This document shows positions 36,708-46,233 of a stretch of 64,000 nt of DNA, in pieces (position 1 is the first letter of the stretch; each line of letters begins with the position of its first letter). The stretch spans positions 27,452 to 91,451 of the forward strand of contig JBBIVJ010000016.1 of assembly GCA_037439785.1 (NCBI GenBank), read 5' to 3'. The translations under genes were made by a program, and so were the position numbers. The notes below the pieces were generated by a model that did not search any database, was not told the origin of the DNA, and worked only from the letters and a program-made list of their open reading frames with translations. The DNA comes from DSVZ01 sp037439785 (GTDB lineage Bacteria; Verrucomicrobiota; Verrucomicrobiia; Limisphaerales; J093).

Positions 36708-37712
36708 ATGAGACATTACCTCGACTTCGAGAAGCCCATCATCGAGCTGGAGCGCAAGCTGGACGAGTTGCGTCGGCATCCGGAAACGCACGCCCTGGAC
36801 ATCAGCCTGGAGGAAGAGATTGCCCGGATCGAGCGGAAGATTGCGGAAACGCGGCGCGAGATTTTCGCCAACCTCACCGCCTGGCAGCGGGTCCAGCTCG
36901 CCCGCCATCCCCACCGGCCTTACACGCTGGACTACCTGAACCTGGCGTTCCGGGATTTCGAGGAGCTGCACGGCGACCGGGCCTTTGCGGATGACCGCGC
37001 CATTGTAGGCGGGTTTGCCCGCTTGGAAAACGAAAAGGTGGTGCTCATCGGCACCCAGAAGGGCCGCGACACCAAGGAAAACATCCTCCGCAACTTCGGC
37101 TCGGCCCATCCCGAAGGCTACCGCAAGGCCCTGCGCCTGATGCGGCTGGCCCACAAGTTCGGGCTGCCGATCATCACCCTCATTGACACCGCCGGCGCCT
37201 ATCCCGGCGTCGGCGCCGAGGAGCGTCATATCGCCGAAGCCATCGCCGTGAACCTGCGTGAGATGACCCTGTTCGAGGTCCCCATCCTCACGGCGGTGAT
37301 TGGCGAGGGCGGCTCGGGCGGCGCGCTGGGCATCGGGGTGGCGGACCGGGTGCTTATCCTCGAAAACGCCTACTACTCGGTGATCAGCCCCGAGGGGTGC
37401 GCCTCGATCTTGTGGAAGGACCGTTCCGCGGCCCCGCGGGCTGCGGAGGCCCTGCGCATCACGGCCCGCGACCTCTTGGAACTGGGATTGGTGGACGAGA
37501 TCATCCCCGAGCCACTGGGAGGAGCGCACAACGACCCACCCGCCGCGGCGGAGGCCCTGAAGCAAGCCCTGCTGCGCCACCTGCGCGAGGTGGCCGGCTG
37601 GTCCGTCGAGGAACGCCTCCAACGCCGCTACGCCAAGTACCGGACCATGGGACCGGTGGCGGAAAACCGCCCCGCCAACGCCCCGCAAGTGCCCACCCCC
37701 GTCGCCGGCTGA
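36708..37712 (+). CDS. accA: Acetyl-CoA carboxylase carboxyltransferase subunit alpha
   Basis: A 334-residue cytoplasmic protein of normal AccA length. The N-terminal helix FEKPIIELERKLDELRRHPE, TAWQRVQLARHPHRPYTLDY, FEELHGDRAFADDRAIVGG and the crotonase-like core IITLIDTAGAYPGVGAEERH, IGEGGSGGALGIGVADRVL and YYSVISPEGCASILWKD are all present. With AccD it transfers the carboxyl group from biotin to acetyl-CoA, the first step of fatty acid synthesis. accD is not in the window. manA follows 35 bases later. Confidence 0.97.
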   Translation: MRHYLDFEKPIIELERKLDELRRHPETHALDISLEEEIARIERKIAETRREIFANLTAWQRVQLARHPHRPYTLDYLNLAFRDFEELHGDRAFADDRAIVGGFARLENEKVVLIGTQKGRDTKENILRNFGSAHPEGYRKALRLMRLAHKFGLPIITLIDTAGAYPGVGAEERHIAEAIAVNLREMTLFEVPILTAVIGEGGSGGALGIGVADRVLILENAYYSVISPEGCASILWKDRSAAPRAAEALRITARDLLELGLVDEIIPEPLGGAHNDPPAAAEALKQALLRHLREVAGWSVEERLQRRYAKYRTMGPVAENRPANAPQVPTPVAG

Positions 37713-37747
37713 GGTTCCCTGCCGGCCGCCGGCACTCCCCCGCTCCG

Positions 37748-38728
37748 GTGAACTGGTACCCGCTCCGCTTCCGCCCCATCCCCAAGCCCAGGCCCTGGGG
37801 AGGCCGCTCCCTGGCCGTGCTGTACCACAAACCCCTGCCGTCGGATGAACCCGTGGGCGAGTCCTGGGAGGTTGCCGACCGGCCGGGAGACGTCAGCGTC
37901 GTGATCAACGGTCCGTGGGCGGGTCGCGACCTGCGCTCGCTCCTGGAAGCCCACCCGGCGGAGGTGTTGGGCGCGGCCGCCGCGCCAAACCGGCGGTTCC
38001 CCCTGCTGGTCAAAATCCTCGATGCCCGCGACGTGCTCTCGGTGCAGGTGCATCCCCCTCCCGAACTGGCGGCTCGGCTCGGCGGCGATCCCAAAACCGA
38101 ACTTTGGTACGTGACACACGCCGCACCCGGCGCCTGCGTGTACGCCGGCCTGAAGGCGGGCGTCAACCGCGACCACTTCGTGCAGCGCCTCCGCGAAGGC
38201 CGCGTGGCTGACTGCCTCCACACCCTCCCCCTCCGGGCCGGGGATGCGTTGTTCCTGCCCAGCGGGTGCCTGCACGCCCTGGGCGGAGGGCTGGTCATCT
38301 TCGAAATCCAGCAGAACTCGGACACCACCTACCGCGTGTTTGATTGGAACCGCACCGATGCCCGGGGCCGGCCGCGCGAACTCCACCTCGACGCCGCCCT
38401 GGCCAGCATCCGCTTCGATGACACCGCCCCGGCCCTCGTGGCCGCCCCCTGGCAGCCGGACGGCCGCTGGCAACACCGCGAGTTGGTGGCCGACCCGCTG
38501 TTCCGGGTGGTCGAACATCGAGGTGAAGGCCCCGGGCCGCGGCCGCTCGATTCGGACCGGGCCCGGATTTACGGCGTGGTAACGGGGCGGTTGGCGGTGG
38601 CGGCGGTCTCCGGCGGGGAAACCGTCGAGCTGGCGCCCGGCCAATTCAGTCTGGTACCGGCGGCGGCGTTTCCTCTCCGCCTGTGGGCCGCCGCGGGGAC
38701 CACCTTCCTGGAGGCCGTGCCCGGTTAG
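37748..38728 (+). CDS. manA: Class I mannose-6-phosphate isomerase
   Basis: A 326-residue cupin enzyme interconverting mannose-6-phosphate and fructose-6-phosphate. Metal and substrate motifs: FPLLVKILDARDVLSVQVHP (Gln and His ligands), DPKTELWYV (Glu ligand) and SGCLHALGGGLVIFEIQQNS (His ligand). The short length fits the Bacillus-type ManA. Start: GTG 37748, giving MNWYPLRFRPIPKPRPWGG, where the family begins; no good ribosome-binding site is visible. Together with the UDP-glucose dehydrogenase at 61159 it suggests polysaccharide precursor synthesis, though the two are not linked. Confidence 0.9.
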   Translation: MNWYPLRFRPIPKPRPWGGRSLAVLYHKPLPSDEPVGESWEVADRPGDVSVVINGPWAGRDLRSLLEAHPAEVLGAAAAPNRRFPLLVKILDARDVLSVQVHPPPELAARLGGDPKTELWYVTHAAPGACVYAGLKAGVNRDHFVQRLREGRVADCLHTLPLRAGDALFLPSGCLHALGGGLVIFEIQQNSDTTYRVFDWNRTDARGRPRELHLDAALASIRFDDTAPALVAAPWQPDGRWQHRELVADPLFRVVEHRGEGPGPRPLDSDRARIYGVVTGRLAVAAVSGGETVELAPGQFSLVPAAAFPLRLWAAAGTTFLEAVPG

Positions 38729-38761
38729 CGCCCGCGCGGCGGCCCGCGGGCAGGTGGCGGT

Positions 38762-39802
38762 TCAGAACGAAGTCCGGAGGCCGATCACCGCCTCAACGGC
38801 GCTGCCGAATTCCAGTGTGGCGGCCTTGTTGCCGGCCTCCACCTCCAGGTCGCCCAGGAACAGGTATTGCCCGCCGGCGAACACACTGAGGAAATCGGTC
38901 ACTTCGTAATTGAGGGCGACCTGGGCGTAGCCGCCGACCTCGAAGCCGTCCTCCTTTTCCTCGCCGCGGCGGGTGAAGCTGCCGCCGGGCAGGCCGGGCA
39001 CCTGGGCGGTCTCGGTGAACTTGAACTCCGTAAACGTGGCCAGGGCGGCCACCCCGGCATGAAGATGCAGTTGGAGGCGGGACACGAGCGGGATTTCGAG
39101 GAACGGCCCGAACTTGGCCCCCACCAGCAGGGCGTCCAGCGTGGTGTGGATGTCGGTGGTCGAGGGCACCGACTCGAGCCGCGTCGCGGCCGGTTCGAGG
39201 TCCAGCAACGGCCCGGGCCCGTCGAACCTCCCCGCATACGGCGCCCCCGGCGGCAGCACGCCTCCCAGGTCGTAGCGATGGACCTGGAGGGCCGCCAGGC
39301 CGGCGTACTGTTCCTGCGATTCCAAGCGGGGGTTCAACGCGCTGACCCCCAGCTCCAATCCCCAGTTGGCCGTGCGCCGCCCCAGCCGAAACCGCCCCAG
39401 CTCGTGCCCATACACCACCTCGAAACCACCCTGCACCCCCTCGTCAGCCCGGGCGCTCCGGCCGTCACTGGGCAGGCCGGAAAGCCGGTGCAGTTCCAGG
39501 CCGCCGCCAACCAGCTGCTCGGCGGATTGGTAGCCCCAGTACCAGGTCAACCCGTCCCCCCCGCCGTTGACGTCCGGTCGCACGAAGCCGTCCAGGTAGT
39601 CCGCGCCCGCCGGCTCGACCGTGGCGCCATGCGTGACCCGGGCCGAAAGGCCAAAGGAGAACCGGGCGGACACGCTCAGGCGATGGCGGTCCTGGACCAG
39701 CTCATCCAAAAGCGGCTCGGCCGGCTCGGCCGCCAGCACGCGGGCGGTGCCGGCCAGGCACAGACAGGCCAGGGTGGGGGGAACGGTCCGGGGAACTTTC
39801 AT
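38762..39802 (-). CDS. Predicted outer-membrane beta-barrel protein, unknown
   Basis: A 346-residue protein with a signal peptide (VPPTLACLCLAGTARVLAAE). Alternating amphipathic strands follow (RLSVSARFSFGLSARV, GFEVVYGHELGRFRLG, ANWGLELGVSALNP, GGYAQVALNYEVTDFLSVFA), ending in AVIGLRTSF with a terminal Phe, the usual outer-membrane insertion signal. I do not recognise a named family. It lies 19 bases downstream of the Ig-domain protein gene on the same strand and may be co-expressed. Confidence 0.7.
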   Translation of the reverse strand: MKVPRTVPPTLACLCLAGTARVLAAEPAEPLLDELVQDRHRLSVSARFSFGLSARVTHGATVEPAGADYLDGFVRPDVNGGGDGLTWYWGYQSAEQLVGGGLELHRLSGLPSDGRSARADEGVQGGFEVVYGHELGRFRLGRRTANWGLELGVSALNPRLESQEQYAGLAALQVHRYDLGGVLPPGAPYAGRFDGPGPLLDLEPAATRLESVPSTTDIHTTLDALLVGAKFGPFLEIPLVSRLQLHLHAGVAALATFTEFKFTETAQVPGLPGGSFTRRGEEKEDGFEVGGYAQVALNYEVTDFLSVFAGGQYLFLGDLEVEAGNKAATLEFGSAVEAVIGLRTSF

Positions 39803-39821
39803 GGTCGCGAGCGGGCGGCAC

Positions 39822-41447
39822 TCAAGGCATCAACATGCCCCGATAAAAGCGGGCGGCCTGACCGGCGGGGGGGCTCTGGGTCTTGGGCGGGCCCCGGTCC
39901 ACCCACTGCACCCGGCTGCCGGTGCCCAGCACGGCAGGCACGGCGGTCTGCCAGGCCTGCGAGTTGAGGTCCTCGACGTACTGGATGTAGTACTGCCGGC
40001 CGGCGAGGGTCTGGAAGTCCAGGATGAACACGCCGTTGGTGAACCGCGCCGTGGTGATGGCAAACACCGAGCCGCCCGAGGCCACCACCCGCCGCAGCGG
40101 CCCCAGCAGCGGTTCGTACTCGGGTCGGGGCACGGTGCGCCGGTCCGCCACGTAGTACTCGGCGGTGAGGGTGACGCTCTGGCCGGGCGGCAACGGCCCG
40201 TAATGCAGGTAGGGCACGTCGTTGGTGGTACCGCTGGCATTGTACAGACGGACCGGGCGCCCGAGTGTGTCCTGCCCCAGCCCGTGCACCCGGATTTCCA
40301 CCCCGTCCATTTTGACCGCCCCCGGATTGACCACGGTCAGCGTGTGCAGAAACAGCCCGCTCTGCCGGTCCGGTCCGGCGGGTAACGGCGCGGCCGCAAG
40401 CTGGGGTTGTACGCGGTCCAGCACCGGCAGCGGACCGTTGGTGGCATCCGCCGCACCCAGGGGCACCGGAGCGTGGTCGAAGGCCAGGCCGGCCTGGGGC
40501 CAGGCAGCGCCGGGCAGCATCTGGAAATAAACCTCGGCCAGGCGGAAGGTCTGGGTGGGCATGGTCTGGCCGGGGGGCATTTCGACCCGGAACCCGAGGC
40601 GACCCTCGGAGGTACGCGATTCATCCACGTTCAACACCGCCCCGGACAGCAAGGCACGGGCGGTGTCGGTGAACAAGCCCAGCGGGTCCGCCAGGGCGAG
40701 GCCGTTGAACCGCAGGGAAAATCCCAGCGACCGCTCGTTGCCCTGGGCGGCCCATTCGATCGGCACCCGCAGCGAGGTCGCATCCGGAAACTCGAGGGTG
40801 CCCACCCGCACCTGGCGGGGGGTGTTCGGCTTGACCGCGAGGGTCGCCACGCGGCTGGTCGCCGCCCCCAGGCTGTTGGTCACCACCACCTGGTAGGTGC
40901 CGGCGTTGGTCAGGGCCACCGGGGCGAACAGGATCGAAGGCCCGAAGACATTGGTCAGAAACTCCCCGTTGCGGTACCAGAAATAAAACAGCGGCGCCGC
41001 GCCCGCCACGGTGACCCCCACGGCGGCGGCCTGCCCTTCCAGGGCGGTCTGGTCATCGAGGTCCTGCAAGAACCGCGGCACATCCGGCAGCACGGTCAGG
41101 GGCATGGGGTCGCTGGCGGCCGCGCCGGCGGCGTTGCGGACCGTGACCTGGTACACGCCGGCGTCGTTGGAGCGCACGGGGGTGAAGATGATCGTGGCGT
41201 TGGTTGCCACGGACAACGGCACCCCATCCTTGGTCCACTCGAAGACCAACGGCTCCGTCCCCGTGACCGCCACCCCCAGGGTGGCAGGGCTGCCGGCATA
41301 GGCGGTCAGGTCGCCGGTCTGGGCCGTGATGAGCGGCGGCTGGGCGGCCCGCGCGGGACCGGTGCCCAGGAGCAGGGCAAGCGCTCCCCCCCCACCCAGC
41401 AGCAGGGAGCGACTCCAACAGGCCCGAAAGGTACGCGGCGGGTTCAT
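39822..41447 (-). CDS. Secreted protein with two Ig-like domains
   Basis: A 541-residue protein with a signal peptide (LLLGGGGALALLLGTGPARA). Two Ig-like repeats: TAYAGSPATLGVAVTGTEPL to GVYQVTVRNAAGAA (about 45-115) and QAAAVGVTVAGAAPLFYFWY to GTYQVVVTNSLGAA (about 130-200). A beta-rich region with cohesin-like character follows (TLEFPDATSLRVPIEWAAQG, FRLAEVYFQML). The C-terminus FQTLAGRQYYIQYVEDLN resembles the terminal module of the giant subtilase. Probably a cell-surface or exported adhesion protein. Confidence 0.8.
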   Translation of the reverse strand: MNPPRTFRACWSRSLLLGGGGALALLLGTGPARAAQPPLITAQTGDLTAYAGSPATLGVAVTGTEPLVFEWTKDGVPLSVATNATIIFTPVRSNDAGVYQVTVRNAAGAAASDPMPLTVLPDVPRFLQDLDDQTALEGQAAAVGVTVAGAAPLFYFWYRNGEFLTNVFGPSILFAPVALTNAGTYQVVVTNSLGAATSRVATLAVKPNTPRQVRVGTLEFPDATSLRVPIEWAAQGNERSLGFSLRFNGLALADPLGLFTDTARALLSGAVLNVDESRTSEGRLGFRVEMPPGQTMPTQTFRLAEVYFQMLPGAAWPQAGLAFDHAPVPLGAADATNGPLPVLDRVQPQLAAAPLPAGPDRQSGLFLHTLTVVNPGAVKMDGVEIRVHGLGQDTLGRPVRLYNASGTTNDVPYLHYGPLPPGQSVTLTAEYYVADRRTVPRPEYEPLLGPLRRVVASGGSVFAITTARFTNGVFILDFQTLAGRQYYIQYVEDLNSQAWQTAVPAVLGTGSRVQWVDRGPPKTQSPPAGQAARFYRGMLMP

Positions 41448-41632
41448 GAGGTGATGGCACGGACCACGGCGTCGGCGCGGGCGATGGCTGCCTGGCCCCT
41501 CCGCCCGTGAACCGAACACGGTGCGCGCCCGTTCTTGCGGGAGCCTCCGGGGAAAGTCAAAGCAAAGTTGCCCGCCGCGGCGGCGTACGGACGGGCGGCG
41601 ACGCCGGCAAAGGGGAGAGCCGGTTGGGCCGC

Positions 41633-42436
41633 TCAGTACATCGGGTCGTAGTACTGGCGCTCGCGGCCGATTTGGGGGGCCTTCAGTTCGATGTGGCCGT
41701 CCACGAAGGCCACCGAGCCGCGACCGTTGCGGAAGAACTCGTTTTGCGGGATGCGGACCTTGCGGCCGAACTTGTGGCGTCCGGAGATCACGTTGCCGGG
41801 CGGCACCCAGCGGCCGTCGTCAATGACCGAGTCGTGGTGGGCGCTGTCGCTGTTTTCCTCGACGAGCATGATTTTCTGGGTGGGGCTCTTGACCGAGGCG
41901 CTCTTGAAATGCAGGGGCGGCACGCCGGCGCCGTACAGGGAAGAGATGCCGCGGTTTTCACCGTTGTCCCCGACGTAGCTGGTCAGCGAGTAACTGTACA
42001 GGTAGGGGTTGGTCCCGCTGGGCGCGCGCCGCCACGCGGCCTCCCGCTGCGGCGCATCCCGGTCCGCCGGGCAGCGGAAGAGGTTGGTGGTGAAGTTGCC
42101 GATGTATTTGGCGATGGCGCTGTTCTGGACGTTGGTGAAGTAGGAGGGCGGCAGGCCGGGGTCGTTGGACGGCCGCAAGGTGAGGTTCCAGAAAATCCAG
42201 TCCTCCTTCATGGCCACAAAGGCCCCCTTGGAAGCCGTGCCGGGGAAGGTGTCCCGGTTGTCGTCCACGTACATGTGCATGGCCAGGGCCAGTTGCTTGA
42301 GGTTGCTGCGGCACACGGATTGATGGGCCTTTTCCTTGGCCCGGGCCAGGGCCGGCAGGAGCATCCCCGCCAGGATGGCGATGATGGCAATGACCACCAG
42401 CAACTCGATCAGCGTAAAACCACGTTGCGCTTTCAT
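41633..42436 (-). CDS. DUF1559-like prepilin with H-X9-DG-type C-terminus
   Basis: A 267-residue protein: very short leader MKAQRG, then FTLIELLVVIAIIAILAGML with Glu at +5, and ARAKEKAHQSVCRSNLKQLA, typical of the large prepilin families of Planctomycetes and Verrucomicrobia. Near the end, RGSVAFVDGHIELK matches the C-terminal motif of that family. Such proteins occur in many paralogues per genome; their role is unknown. It is monocistronic, with 185 bases to the Ig-domain gene downstream and 190 bases upstream in which I see nothing else. Confidence 0.85.
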   Translation of the reverse strand: MKAQRGFTLIELLVVIAIIAILAGMLLPALARAKEKAHQSVCRSNLKQLALAMHMYVDDNRDTFPGTASKGAFVAMKEDWIFWNLTLRPSNDPGLPPSYFTNVQNSAIAKYIGNFTTNLFRCPADRDAPQREAAWRRAPSGTNPYLYSYSLTSYVGDNGENRGISSLYGAGVPPLHFKSASVKSPTQKIMLVEENSDSAHHDSVIDDGRWVPPGNVISGRHKFGRKVRIPQNEFFRNGRGSVAFVDGHIELKAPQIGRERQYYDPMY

Positions 42437-42626
42437 GCTCGGGGGTTGGTTCGCGGCCACGGTCGCGAACCTTCCGGCCAGTGTCAAGGGTGGGCATTCA
42501 AAGGAACAGGCGGGGGAAAGTCCCCGCATCCCTTGCAAGGACCGGACACGGCCCGCGGACGCCGCCCCGCAGAAGTTCGGCCTCCCCCTTCGTCCCGGCC
42601 AGAAGGCCCGGTGCCGCGGACGCCGT

Positions 42627-43166
42627 TCAAGGCACCGGCCGGCGCAGCTCAAACCGGCCGTGATCGGCGCGGCTTTGGTAGGTGGCCTCGAAGCGCCGCG
42701 CGTCCGCCCGGCCGGCGTAGGTGTAAACGCCCCCCGCCAGTTTGCCCAGGTCGGCCGAGCCCCGGAAATGTGCCCGGCCGGTGCTGTCGTTGGTGGCGGT
42801 TAGTTCCACCGTGTAGCCGAAGCTCAGGATGCCGGCGTACCGGGCGTGGAACCGCGCCCGGTAGCTCTGCGCACCGGTGGGGCTGAGGATGGCCCGCAGC
42901 CGGCCGGTGTGACCGTTGACCTCGCTCACCCACCGCCCTTCCCAGCGGCCCCCAATGCTGTTGGGGGGTGTTGGCTCGCGGGCCGCCGCGCGCCATTCAC
43001 GCCCGAATCCCGAACAGGCCGTCACCAGCAGCGCCACCACCGCCAGACACAGGCCATCCCGAAGGCGGGGCAGGAAGGAAGAGTCAGGTCTGGGACACGT
43101 CCCTGCTGAAGCCGTCGGGGGGTGGACGCCCCGCGGGTTCGGACAGGTGGGAAACGGTCGTTTCAT
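42627..43166 (-). CDS. Predicted lipoprotein, unknown
   Basis: A 179-residue protein. About 37 residues in, a hydrophobic segment ends in LVTACSGF, a lipobox with Cys as the acylated residue; the long region before it suggests the true start may be internal. The exported part is a small beta domain: GGRWEGRWVSEVNGHTGRLR and ARFHARYAGILSFGYTVELT. The upstream gene's TGA overlaps its ATG, so it is co-transcribed with the DHH phosphoesterase. No known function. Confidence 0.65.
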   Translation of the reverse strand: MKRPFPTCPNPRGVHPPTASAGTCPRPDSSFLPRLRDGLCLAVVALLVTACSGFGREWRAAAREPTPPNSIGGRWEGRWVSEVNGHTGRLRAILSPTGAQSYRARFHARYAGILSFGYTVELTATNDSTGRAHFRGSADLGKLAGGVYTYAGRADARRFEATYQSRADHGRFELRRPVP

Positions 43167-44098
43167 GGCCGGCTCAATGCCTGCTCCAATCCTGCCAGGT
43201 CCCCGGCCGGCGCCGGTGGGGGGGGCGGACTCAACACCTGGCGAAGGTAGGTGACGGCGTCGGGGAGGGTCGTGATGGCCTTGGGCAGGGTGGCGCCCGC
43301 GGCGTTGGGGTGACCGCCGCCGTGGAGGCGGGCGGCCACCTTCAAGGCTTCTCCGCCCCGGCTGCGGAGACTGGCGATGACGGTGTTGCCCCCCTTGCGG
43401 TAAAGGGTGCAGAGCACGGGGAAGGGCGTGGCCCGTTCCTCGAGGAGGCGGTGCACGATGAGGTTCACGTTGCCCACCACCGTGTCCACGTAGCCGACCT
43501 CGGGGGCAAGTTCCACGATGTTGGCGCGGCTCCAGTCAAAGCCCAGCGGGTCTTCCACCCGCCGCCGCACGGTCATGACCTCGAGCAGGGGATGGTCCAG
43601 CAGCCGCTCCGGCTCCCCGCCGATGAGGGCGTGCAGGTTCCAGAAGCCGTAGCTCTTGACCAGGTTGGCGTAATCGCAGGCGGCCACGAAATCCGGATGC
43701 TCCATCAGGAACAGGTCGGCCACGTTGCTCAGGTGCACCAGGCGGTCCAGGGCCGGCGTGGCCAGGCCGGCGGTGCGGCACAATTCGTAGGACAACAGGG
43801 CGGCGGAACGGCCGGGGTCATGAATGAGGCGTGCCCGGCGGGGCGTGGCCTCGAGGGCGTGGTGGTCAATGATCACCCAGTCCGGCCGGTCCAGGCGCGG
43901 CTCGAAGCTCAGGTCCGCGACCCAGGCGGCCTTTTCAGTCAGGGAGCGCTGGCGCCACTGGTGGTGGTGGTACGCCTCCAGACGGACGGTCTGCTGGAAC
44001 AACGCGCGGGCCAGCCGCTGCAGCAGCAGCCCGGAGAGCAGGCCGTCGAGGTCGCTTTCGTGCACGCAGATCACCTGCGGGCGGGGCAAATCCAACAT
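43163..44098 (-). CDS. DHH-family phosphoesterase-like protein
   Basis: A 311-residue protein: VICVHESDLDGLLSGLLLQ (motif I, usually D.DxD), WVIIDHHALEATP (the DHH motif), and a C-terminal DHHA1-like domain with VIASLRSRGGEALKVAARLH followed by GGGHPNAAGATLP. The fold is that of NrnA/RecJ-type phosphodiesterases that cut short oligonucleotides or cyclic dinucleotides. The first motif reads HESDLDG where Asp-based metal ligands are usual, so substrate cannot be assigned. ATG 44098 starts just before the conserved first strand. Divergent from the acylphosphatase gene. Confidence 0.8.
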   Translation of the reverse strand: MLDLPRPQVICVHESDLDGLLSGLLLQRLARALFQQTVRLEAYHHHQWRQRSLTEKAAWVADLSFEPRLDRPDWVIIDHHALEATPRRARLIHDPGRSAALLSYELCRTAGLATPALDRLVHLSNVADLFLMEHPDFVAACDYANLVKSYGFWNLHALIGGEPERLLDHPLLEVMTVRRRVEDPLGFDWSRANIVELAPEVGYVDTVVGNVNLIVHRLLEERATPFPVLCTLYRKGGNTVIASLRSRGGEALKVAARLHGGGHPNAAGATLPKAITTLPDAVTYLRQVLSPPPPPAPAGDLAGLEQALSRP

Positions 44099-44262
44099 GC
44101 CGGCAGGGTACGCGAGGGGGCGGCCCTTGGCCAGCCACGGCTGGCGTGACAAAAACGTTGCGCCCGCGCGCGCGCCTGTGGCTTGATGCGCCGGTGAGAC
44201 GGGCCCCCGCGCCGGCTGTGACCGTCCCCGGCCGCGGCCGGGGGGGTGCCCGGTGGTTGACC

Positions 44263-44541
44263 ATGAGCCGCGCGCGTCTGCACGTGCTTTATTCCGGGAC
44301 GGTGCAGGGAGTGGGTTTCCGGTACACGGTCCGACAACTGGCCCAGGGCTTCGAGGTGTGCGGGACGGTCCGGAACCTGCTCGACGGGCGGGTGGAACTG
44401 GTGGCGGAAGGGGAACGCGAGGAACTGGAGGCGTTCCGCACCGCCATCCGGGATTCCGAATTGCGGGGTCTCATCCAGGACGAGGCCGTCACCTGGGGTC
44501 CCCCGCGGGGCGACCTGCGAGGTTTTCAGATTGTTCGCTAG
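44263..44541 (+). CDS. acyP: Acylphosphatase
   Basis: A 92-residue protein of standard acylphosphatase length. The signature GTVQGVGFRYTVRQLAQ holds the catalytic Arg, and the second motif VRNLLDGRVELVAEGERE holds the Asn region (NLLDGRVE). It hydrolyses carboxyl-phosphate bonds. The upstream 164 bases, shared with the divergent DHH gene, contain a run of alternating GC (about 44164-44176) and presumably both promoters. The metallophosphatase gene follows 14 bases downstream. Confidence 0.92.
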   Translation: MSRARLHVLYSGTVQGVGFRYTVRQLAQGFEVCGTVRNLLDGRVELVAEGEREELEAFRTAIRDSELRGLIQDEAVTWGPPRGDLRGFQIVR

Positions 44542-44555
44542 ACGCGCAGCGCGAG

Positions 44556-45278
44556 ATGAAGTTTGCGATCATTGCCGACATCCACGCCAACCTGGAGGCC
44601 CTCGAAGCCGTGCTGGCCGATGCCCGGGAACAAAAAGTCACCCACTACGCCTGCCTGGGCGACGTGGTCGGCTACAACGCCAACCCCAAAGAATGCCTGG
44701 ACATCATCCGTGGCATGGGCATGCCCTGCGTCAAGGGCAACCATGACGAGTATTGCTCGACCGACAGCCCGTTGGACGGCTTCAACCCCGCCGCCGCCCA
44801 CGCCGTGGAATGGACCCGCCAGCAGCTCACCCCCGAAGACCGCCAGTGGCTGCGCGACCTCAAGTACATGCGGTTGGTCACCAGCTTCTCCATCGTCCAC
44901 GCCACCCTGGATGCCCCCCAGCGCTGGGGCTACGTCTTCGACAAGCTGGCCGCCGCCGCCAGCCTCACCTACCAGAACACCAGCGTCTGCTTCTTCGGCC
45001 ACACCCACGTGCCGGTGGCCTTTGTCCGCGACAGCGTCGTGCGGGGGGGCAGTTACTCGAAGTTCAAGGTCGAGCCCGGCAAAAAGTACTTCGTCAACGT
45101 CGGCAGCGTTGGTCAATCCCGCGACGGCGTTCCCAAGGCCACCTACGTCATTTACGACCTGGACACCCAGACCGTTGAACTGCGCCGGATTGATTACGAC
45201 ATTGCCAAAGCCCAGGCCAAAATCCTGGCCGCCGGCCTGCACAAACGCCTGGCCGAACGCCTCCCCCTGGGTCGCTGA
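44556..45278 (+). CDS. YfcE/MJ0936-type metallophosphoesterase
   Basis: A 240-residue calcineurin-like phosphoesterase: IIADIHANLEALEAVL (motif I, D-x-H), YACLGDVVGYNANPKECLD (motif II, GD), VKGNHDEYC (GNHD), SIVHATLD and CFFGHTHVPV (GHTH) supply the metal ligands, and FVNVGSVGQSRDG is the usual ending block. The GDVVGYNANP form is common in bacterial members of unknown substrate. Soluble, cytoplasmic. It forms a probable operon with acyP before and the unknown secreted protein after. Confidence 0.9.
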   Translation: MKFAIIADIHANLEALEAVLADAREQKVTHYACLGDVVGYNANPKECLDIIRGMGMPCVKGNHDEYCSTDSPLDGFNPAAAHAVEWTRQQLTPEDRQWLRDLKYMRLVTSFSIVHATLDAPQRWGYVFDKLAAAASLTYQNTSVCFFGHTHVPVAFVRDSVVRGGSYSKFKVEPGKKYFVNVGSVGQSRDGVPKATYVIYDLDTQTVELRRIDYDIAKAQAKILAAGLHKRLAERLPLGR

Positions 45279-45284
45279 AGCCCC

Positions 45285-46193
45285 ATGACCCCCCTTCGCC
45301 TCTGCCTCTGGGGGCTGGCCGGGATGCTGGCCGGGGCGGGCCTCGCCCAGGTCAGCGTCGAGGTCGCCTTCGACCAGGACTCCTACCTCCCCCACGAGCC
45401 TTGCGTGGCCGAGGTGCGCATCACCAACTTCTCCGGCCGCACCCTCCATTTATCCGGCGAGGCCGACTGGCTGGACCTCATGGTCGAGTCCACCGACGGC
45501 TACCTCGTGGCCAAGCTGGCCGACATCCCGCCGGCCGAACCGCTGGAACTGCCCTCGGCCGCCCGCGGCAAACGTCGCGTGGACCTGGCGCCCTGTTTCA
45601 ACCTCACCGAACGCGGCCGCTACCGCGTGGTGGCCACCGTGCGGATGGCCGAGCTCAACACCCAGATCTCCAGCCCCCCCGCCCATTTCATCATCATGGC
45701 CGGCGTCCCCCTCTGGGAACAGGTGGTGGGGGTCCCCGAGGCCGCCGACCGCGCGCCCCAATTGCGCCGCTTCGCCCTGCTCCAGACCAATGACCGCAAA
45801 GGTCTGGCCCTCTACGCGCGCGTCAGCACCGAACCCGACCAGCGCGTGCTGAGGGTCTTCCCCCTGGGCAACCTCCTGTCTTTCGGCCAACCCGAGGCCC
45901 AGGTGGACCGCCAGGCCCGACTGCACGTGCTGTTCCAGACCGGCTCCCGCCAGTTCACCTACTACTGCATCGGTCCGGCCGGCGAAGTCCTCACCCGCCA
46001 CCTCTACCAGCTCACCCAGATACGGCCCCGCCTCCGACCGAACGACGATGGCAGCATCCGCGTGGTTGGGGGGTTCCGCCTCAAATCCGCCTACGACATC
46101 CCCCCTGCCCCGCCGGAGGAGCTGGTGCCTTCGGCCGAGCCGCCGCCTTCCACCCCCGCACCGCCACCCATCGCACCCCCACCGGGCAATTGA
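45285..46193 (+). CDS. Secreted protein of unknown function
   Basis: A 302-residue protein with a signal peptide (LRLCLWGLAGMLAGAGLAQV). An N-terminal beta-sandwich (VEVAFDQDSYLPHEPCVAEV, DLAPCFNLTERGRYRVVATV) resembles intracellular proteinase-inhibitor or BACON-like sandwiches. A second region follows (GLALYARVSTEPDQRVLRVF, LHVLFQTGSRQFTYYCIG) and the tail is proline-rich (about 275-302). I do not recognise the family. It begins 6 bases after the metallophosphatase stop. Confidence 0.65.
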   Translation: MTPLRLCLWGLAGMLAGAGLAQVSVEVAFDQDSYLPHEPCVAEVRITNFSGRTLHLSGEADWLDLMVESTDGYLVAKLADIPPAEPLELPSAARGKRRVDLAPCFNLTERGRYRVVATVRMAELNTQISSPPAHFIIMAGVPLWEQVVGVPEAADRAPQLRRFALLQTNDRKGLALYARVSTEPDQRVLRVFPLGNLLSFGQPEAQVDRQARLHVLFQTGSRQFTYYCIGPAGEVLTRHLYQLTQIRPRLRPNDDGSIRVVGGFRLKSAYDIPPAPPEELVPSAEPPPSTPAPPPIAPPPGN

Positions 46194-46233
46194 TGCCCCG
46201 GTTACCCCTCGGCAACCCGCCAGGGACTGCGGT

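Noticed and set aside
33146..36994. A 1,282-codon plus-strand frame opposite gspF and gspE
   Set aside because: Same cause: antisense of conserved secretion genes, composition without motifs, and running into accA out of frame.
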